A stretch of DNA of 23,303 nt from a virus. Shown in pieces: positions 21,746 through 23,303 of the stretch (position 1 is the first letter of the stretch; each line of letters opens with the position of its first letter). The stretch spans positions 1-23,303 of the IMG/VR virus record IMGVR_UViG_3300042111_000102. One strand, written 5' to 3'. The notes beneath the pieces were generated by a model. It saw nothing but the letters and a program-made list of their open reading frames with translations, had not been told where the DNA came from and searched no databases. A program made the position numbers and the translations under genes.

Positions 21746-22270
21746 CTATAACTCTTTATTTAGTTCCTCGTAAATATTCCAGATTTCATTCTGCGGTTTC
21801 CAATAACCTATCTTTAAATTTTTCTGGTTATGGTGATACATAATCGTTGTATGATTTCTCTTACCAAGAACATTACCAACGATTGTATAATTCATACTAG
21901 CTCTCTCAAGCATAATATTAATAGCAATAGTTCTTGCATATACAAACTTCTGCAATCTACTTGGAGATTTAATCTCATCAATAGAGACATCAAATCTTTT
22001 ACATATCTTCTCCAGGATATGATTAACCTCAGGGAATATACTAATTATATTAGCTTTCTTTGTTGGTTCTTTAATTGAATATAATTTCTTTTTAGAAATA
22101 ACAGAATAATATTTTGCTTTATATTTATTAACTTCAGTATTTAAAAAATCCCAAACAAGTCTGGACCCAGTCATAAAACCTTCTCTATATTCTTTATTGT
22201 TAATTGTTTTGGTTCTTCCTTTAATGGAGGTTTTTAATCTTATAATGGCTGCTTTAGTAAATTCACTCAT
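21746..22270 (-). CDS. DnaA domain IV-like DNA-binding protein
   Basis: A 174-residue protein. The C-terminal half matches the DNA-binding domain IV of DnaA: a VNHILEKICKRFDVSIDEIKS helix, a basic loop, YARTIAINIMLERA, and the signature GKRNHTTIMYHH (family GGRDHTTVLHA), with Asn replacing the usual Asp before HTT. No Walker A or B motif is present, so the AAA+ ATPase is missing. The N-terminal half is helical and unassigned. The start at 22270 follows a strong AAGGAGATATC, preferred over an upstream ATG at 22315 that would add a hydrophobic stretch from the overlapping gene. It may bind DnaA boxes to help phage replication or block host initiation. Confidence 0.75.
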   Translation of the reverse strand: MSEFTKAAIIRLKTSIKGRTKTINNKEYREGFMTGSRLVWDFLNTEVNKYKAKYYSVISKKKLYSIKEPTKKANIISIFPEVNHILEKICKRFDVSIDEIKSPSRLQKFVYARTIAINIMLERASMNYTIVGNVLGKRNHTTIMYHHNQKNLKIGYWKPQNEIWNIYEELNKEL

Positions 22271-22379
22271 TGATATCTCCTTGATCAAATTGAAATAAAA
22301 AATTAACAACATCATAAACTAATGATGCTGCTGCTATTAATATAAGAATCTGCATTAATGTTATTATATATGTAAGCAT
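22263..22379 (-). CDS. 38-residue membrane protein upstream of the DnaA-like gene
   Basis: A short gene with AGGAGATAAT just before ATG 22379. The product MLTYIITLMQILILIAAASL is one membrane span followed by VYDVVNFLFQFDQGDINE. Its stop lies inside the first codons of the DnaA-like gene (8-base overlap), so translation is probably coupled. Function unknown. Confidence 0.55.
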   Translation of the reverse strand: MLTYIITLMQILILIAAASLVYDVVNFLFQFDQGDINE

Positions 22380-22380
22380 A

Positions 22381-22467
22381 TTATCTCCTGTTGTTAAAAT
22401 ATATTAGTATCAAAATTAAGATTAAAATTATTTCATACCAAAATAAATCTTGTAATGTTTCAATCAT
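22381..22467 (-). CDS. 26-residue membrane micro-protein
   Basis: This very short gene starts within the end of the zinc-ribbon gene (ATGATTGA) with AGGA before its ATG. The product is MIETLQDLFWYEIILILILI followed by LIYFNNRR, a single span with a basic end. Its AGGAGATAA terminus doubles as the ribosome-binding site of the next gene. Tiny membrane proteins in phage early regions can affect host membrane enzymes; that is only a guess here. Confidence 0.45.
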   Translation of the reverse strand: MIETLQDLFWYEIILILILILIYFNNRR

Positions 22468-22660
22468 TTATTCCTACCCATTCATTATCACACTTAATGC
22501 ATCTAAAAGTTGGGTTTGGATCTGCTTGGATATCCTGTGTTGTAATGTTTGGAGTATACCATTCCTGAGTAAGCTCGCTTTGTAAATAAGCAAGATTTCT
22601 TTGGAATGCTAAGTATTGTACTCTAGAACTATTACAATCTGGACATCTAATTATTTTCAT
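22460..22660 (-). CDS. Zinc-ribbon protein
   Basis: A 66-residue protein with IRCPDCNSS near the start and FRCIKCDNEW near the end, a two-knuckle CxxC/CxxC zinc ribbon spaced by about 45 residues. The middle (QSELTQEWYTPNITTQDIQ) is polar. Zinc ribbons of this size in phage early genes often bind nucleic acid or RNA polymerase; the role here is unknown. It starts within the upstream gene (ATGA) and ends overlapping the micro-protein by eight bases. Confidence 0.68.
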   Translation of the reverse strand: MKIIRCPDCNSSRVQYLAFQRNLAYLQSELTQEWYTPNITTQDIQADPNPTFRCIKCDNEWVGIND

Positions 22661-22821
22661 TGAGTTACTTCTTTCTGTTTTAATTGATCATCATCAGCTT
22701 TAAATAACATCTCAACATATTGAGTGTAATAAAAGTCTGATAAAGTTGGATCATTTTCATCTAATGATTTTTGTAAGAATGATTGAGCAAGTACGTATTT
22801 ATCTTTAATAAGTTTATTCAT
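22657..22821 (-). CDS. 54-residue small early-region protein
   Basis: The product begins MNKLIKDKYVLAQSFLQKSL, continues DENDPTLSDFYYTQYVEMLF and ends DDDQLKQKEVTQ. It is acidic and helical, with no membrane span or cysteines. It starts and ends in ATGA overlaps with its neighbours, strong support that it is translated. No recognised domain. Confidence 0.55.
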   Translation of the reverse strand: MNKLIKDKYVLAQSFLQKSLDENDPTLSDFYYTQYVEMLFKADDDQLKQKEVTQ

Positions 22822-23027
22822 AGTGATGCTGTCTCCATTTCATATTGATCTTCATTAATTTTTAAATCTAAAAGATTTCTTCTATCTAGTTCTTGTTTAA
22901 TTGCTTTTAGATTAAGAAGAGCTGTTAAAGTTCTAACAGGCATGCTGTTATAATAATCATATTTATTTAATAGAATTTCATCTGATGATCTTCTAATTAA
23001 ATCTAATTGAGTTTTACTAATGATCAT
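22818..23027 (-). CDS. 69-residue small early-region protein
   Basis: A strong GGAGG lies six bases before ATG 23027. The product MIISKTQLDLIRRSSDEILL continues with a mainly helical, charged body (LLNLKAIKQELDRRNLLDLKI) ending acidic. It overlaps both neighbours by ATGA. No known domain; a small regulator or partner protein is possible. Confidence 0.6.
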   Translation of the reverse strand: MIISKTQLDLIRRSSDEILLNKYDYYNSMPVRTLTALLNLKAIKQELDRRNLLDLKINEDQYEMETASL

Positions 23028-23203
23028 AAAACCTCCGAATAATGAAAATCTTTTGAAGGAAAAACTGGTTCTGCTTTTGGGAACACAGCTAAAAGATTTT
23101 TTAATGCTTCTTCTTTAGTTGTTCCAGTTCTGCTTACCTGCACCTTTACAGAATAACCTGCATCTATAGCTCCAGTGCATTTAAACTTTTCAGTATTATT
23201 CAT
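23024..23203 (-). CDS. 59-residue small early-region protein
   Basis: The start at 23203 follows AGGAGGCAGC, a strong ribosome-binding site, and gives MNNTEKFKCTGAIDAGYSVK. An upstream ATG at 23251 would add 16 residues without such a site. The body has a strand-rich start and a helix TTKEEALKNLLAVFP, resembling a small alpha/beta fold. Ends ATGA-overlap the neighbours. Function unknown. Confidence 0.6.
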   Translation of the reverse strand: MNNTEKFKCTGAIDAGYSVKVQVSRTGTTKEEALKNLLAVFPKAEPVFPSKDFHYSEVL

Positions 23204-23295
23204 GCTGCCTCCTTTTGTTTGTTTAAAATTTTCCATCCAATATCTCTGCAAAGATAAATGGTTCCATCAACATCAACTATATCACCAACACTCAT
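23200..23295 (-). CDS. 31-residue protein at the window edge, possibly partial
   Basis: The frame reads MSVGDIVDVDGTIYLCRDIG then WKILNKQKEAA to a TGA that overlaps the next start (ATGA). The codons before this ATG are open to the window edge, so the true start may lie outside. The beta-rich beginning (VGDIVDVDG) looks like a small barrel. It is the first visible gene of the leftward operon. Confidence 0.5.
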   Translation of the reverse strand: MSVGDIVDVDGTIYLCRDIGWKILNKQKEAA

Positions 23296-23303
23296 TGAAG
23301 TGT

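Noticed and set aside
21580-22078. Two + strand ORFs opposite the HNH and DnaA-like genes
   Set aside because: Phe/Ile/Ser-rich shadows; the - strand frames have clear domains.
22271-22315. Upstream start (ATG 22315) for the DnaA-like gene
   Set aside because: The added residues are an out-of-frame reading of the preceding membrane micro-gene, and the strong AAGGAGATATC points to 22270.
22391-22585. + strand ORF opposite the zinc ribbon
   Set aside because: Antisense to a gene with two CxxC motifs and overlap-coupled neighbours.

Overview
The window is a 23.3-kb piece of a tailed double-stranded DNA phage with a short-tailed (podovirus) morphology. It is AT-rich (about 30% G+C by eye) and tightly packed, and most junctions are ATGA or TAATG overlaps. 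Its virion genes follow the T7 order: tail tube A, tail tube B/nozzle, internal proteins, long tail fibre. Base composition, the Gly-rich and Asn/Ser-rich fibre, the 2OG-Fe(II) oxygenase, and a set of tiny basic proteins typical of marine phages together suggest a phage of an AT-rich marine alphaproteobacterium (pelagiphage-like, SAR11 type). The host assignment is inference. No RNA polymerase, DNA polymerase, terminase or capsid gene lies in the window, so it is a partial genome.

Layout. (1) 18-12503, + strand: two tandem paralogous small genes, tail tubular protein A, a tail tubular B-like nozzle with an FCCH-type insert, a GNAT-fold gp13-like protein, and three further internal/ejection proteins. 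The 1165-residue protein carries a ParB-like domain and a zeta-toxin-like kinase domain, and the 894-residue protein resembles the large polyvalent ejected proteins of other podoviruses. (2) 12544-16858: tail fibre with 28 Asn/Ser heptads and a glycine-rich tip, a small marine-phage structural-type protein, a 2OG-Fe(II) oxygenase and a possible small fibre-assembly protein. (3) 16855-18228: a glycosyltransferase-like gene, then a low-density stretch of three very small genes, several hairpins, promoter-like sites and one perfect DnaA-box consensus. (4) 18229-19907: small secreted and membrane proteins, a PD-(D/E)XK nuclease-like protein, an M15 peptidase endolysin and a three-TM holin. (5) 19900-20910: a string of tiny, mostly basic proteins. 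(6) 20907-23295, - strand: a nine-gene chain of small genes (two zinc-ribbon or Cys-rich, two micro membrane proteins), ending in a DnaA domain IV-like protein and an HNH endonuclease. It converges on the late + strand operon with shared stop codons.

The least expected signals are two. First, the gene for the ParB/zeta ejected protein contains two alternative-frame ORFs (8339-8596 and 9494-9655) in the same +1 register. Both sit exactly where the host gene switches to C-ending codons, which is the pattern expected of overprinted (dual-coding) genes. Second, the phage encodes a stand-alone DnaA DNA-binding domain, and a TTATCCACA box lies between two hairpins in its only sparsely coding region. 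No stretch over about 300 bases lacks a gene. I saw no tRNA, CRISPR array or insertion sequence.
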